From Paramesorhizobium endophyticum (GTDB lineage Bacteria; Pseudomonadota; Alphaproteobacteria; Rhizobiales; Rhizobiaceae), in assembly GCF_014640615.1 (NCBI RefSeq), contig NZ_BMHH01000024.1:1-61805 (forward strand): 61,805 nt of DNA, read 5' to 3'. The notes below the pieces were generated by a model, which was given only the letters and a program-made list of their open reading frames with translations, ran no database searches and had not been told where the DNA came from. Below are positions 61,720 through 61,805 of the stretch, in pieces; the first letter of the stretch is position 1, and every line of letters starts with the position of its first letter. The position numbers and the translations under genes are program-made.

Positions 61720-61805
61720 GGGTAGGGCTATCGCATATGAGTAATGAGGGTGAGGAAATCCTGGTCGGCCCATCTTGCCTTGAGCCGTTTGTGGCTGAGG
61801 GGAAT
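61720..61805. repeat. Right copy of the 86-bp inverted terminal repeat
   Basis: Reverse complement of 60-145 with three mismatches; it runs to the last base of the window. Confidence 0.85.
61737..61805 (+). CDS. Possible 5' end of an unidentified gene, second copy, truncated
   Basis: 23 codons from ATG at 61737 (MSNEGEEILVGPSC...), matching the start of the frame at the left edge of the window in opposite orientation. Too short to identify, and with no obvious ribosome-binding site. Confidence 0.3.
   Translation, partial: MSNEGEEILVGPSCLEPFVAEGN

Noticed and set aside
1-61805. tRNA, rRNA, insertion sequences, integrases or phage genes
   Set aside because: I looked for cloverleaf-like segments, transposase/integrase motifs and rRNA stretches and saw none, though a tool-based scan would be more sensitive.

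Overview
The window is GC-rich (about 60%) with an alphaproteobacterial gene repertoire: FixLJ-FixK, an fdsGBA-CD type formate dehydrogenase, a CspA/bS21 pair, DUF1345, YfdX, and short palindromic repeats typical of Hyphomicrobiales (Rhizobiales). A relative of Brucella/Ochrobactrum or another rhizobial family is plausible, but species cannot be assigned. Both ends carry the same 86-bp sequence in inverted orientation. This suggests a whole draft contig bounded by a multicopy sequence.

Layout. (1) 0.3-10 kb: a LysR regulator and a soluble NAD+-dependent Mo/W formate dehydrogenase operon (fdsG, fdsB, fdsA, fdhD, fdsD). A complete RHH/ParE toxin-antitoxin pair sits between fdsA and fdhD. An oxalate/formate-antiporter family MFS protein follows. 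(2) 10.4-14.2 kb: a three-gene envelope operon (zinc-ribbon TackOD1-like protein, processive family-2 glycosyltransferase, HlyD-like adaptor) that looks like an uncharacterised exopolysaccharide synthesis/export system. (3) 14.6-19.1 kb: a small protein, bS21 and CspA (minus strand); a surface phosphatase made of a tyrosine/lipid phosphatase fused to an autotransporter barrel; a divergent TetR gene with a perfect palindrome between them; and a PACE-family efflux pump whose leader has the two ACGR-loop hairpins of a guanidine-II (mini-ykkC) riboswitch. (4) 19.2-26.2 kb: surface glycan genes, including the three UDP-L-FucNAc enzymes (CapE/FnlA, CapF/FnlB, CapG/FnlC), a phosphoglycosyl transferase, a WbuB-like glycosyltransferase, an inverted 4-ketoreductase-like SDR, and an upstream GT25. 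(5) 26.3-36.3 kb: membrane and accessory genes (TerC/DUF475, YfdX, DUF1345, ChrA, a DxD glycosyltransferase-like protein, a MFS/AraC divergent pair, a BaiN-like flavoprotein, a secreted TIM-barrel-like protein). (6) 36.4-40.6 kb: an oxygen-responsive module (haem-PAS FixL, FixJ, a degenerate receiver, FixK) interrupted by a paralogue of the 31-kb glycosyltransferase-like gene. (7) 40.7-43.4 kb: a PQQ-type sugar dehydrogenase and small genes. (8) 44-60.5 kb: a 4270-residue repeat protein translationally coupled to a 1255-residue outer-membrane barrel protein. (9) A malate/lactate-dehydrogenase-family oxidoreductase, then the terminal repeat.

The strongest candidates for new biology are the guanidine-II-like switch in front of a PACE transporter, the giant repeat protein with a possible OmpA-like C-terminus coupled to its own barrel protein, and the TackOD1-GT2-HlyD operon. 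All functional calls come from reading motifs by eye; no database search was run.
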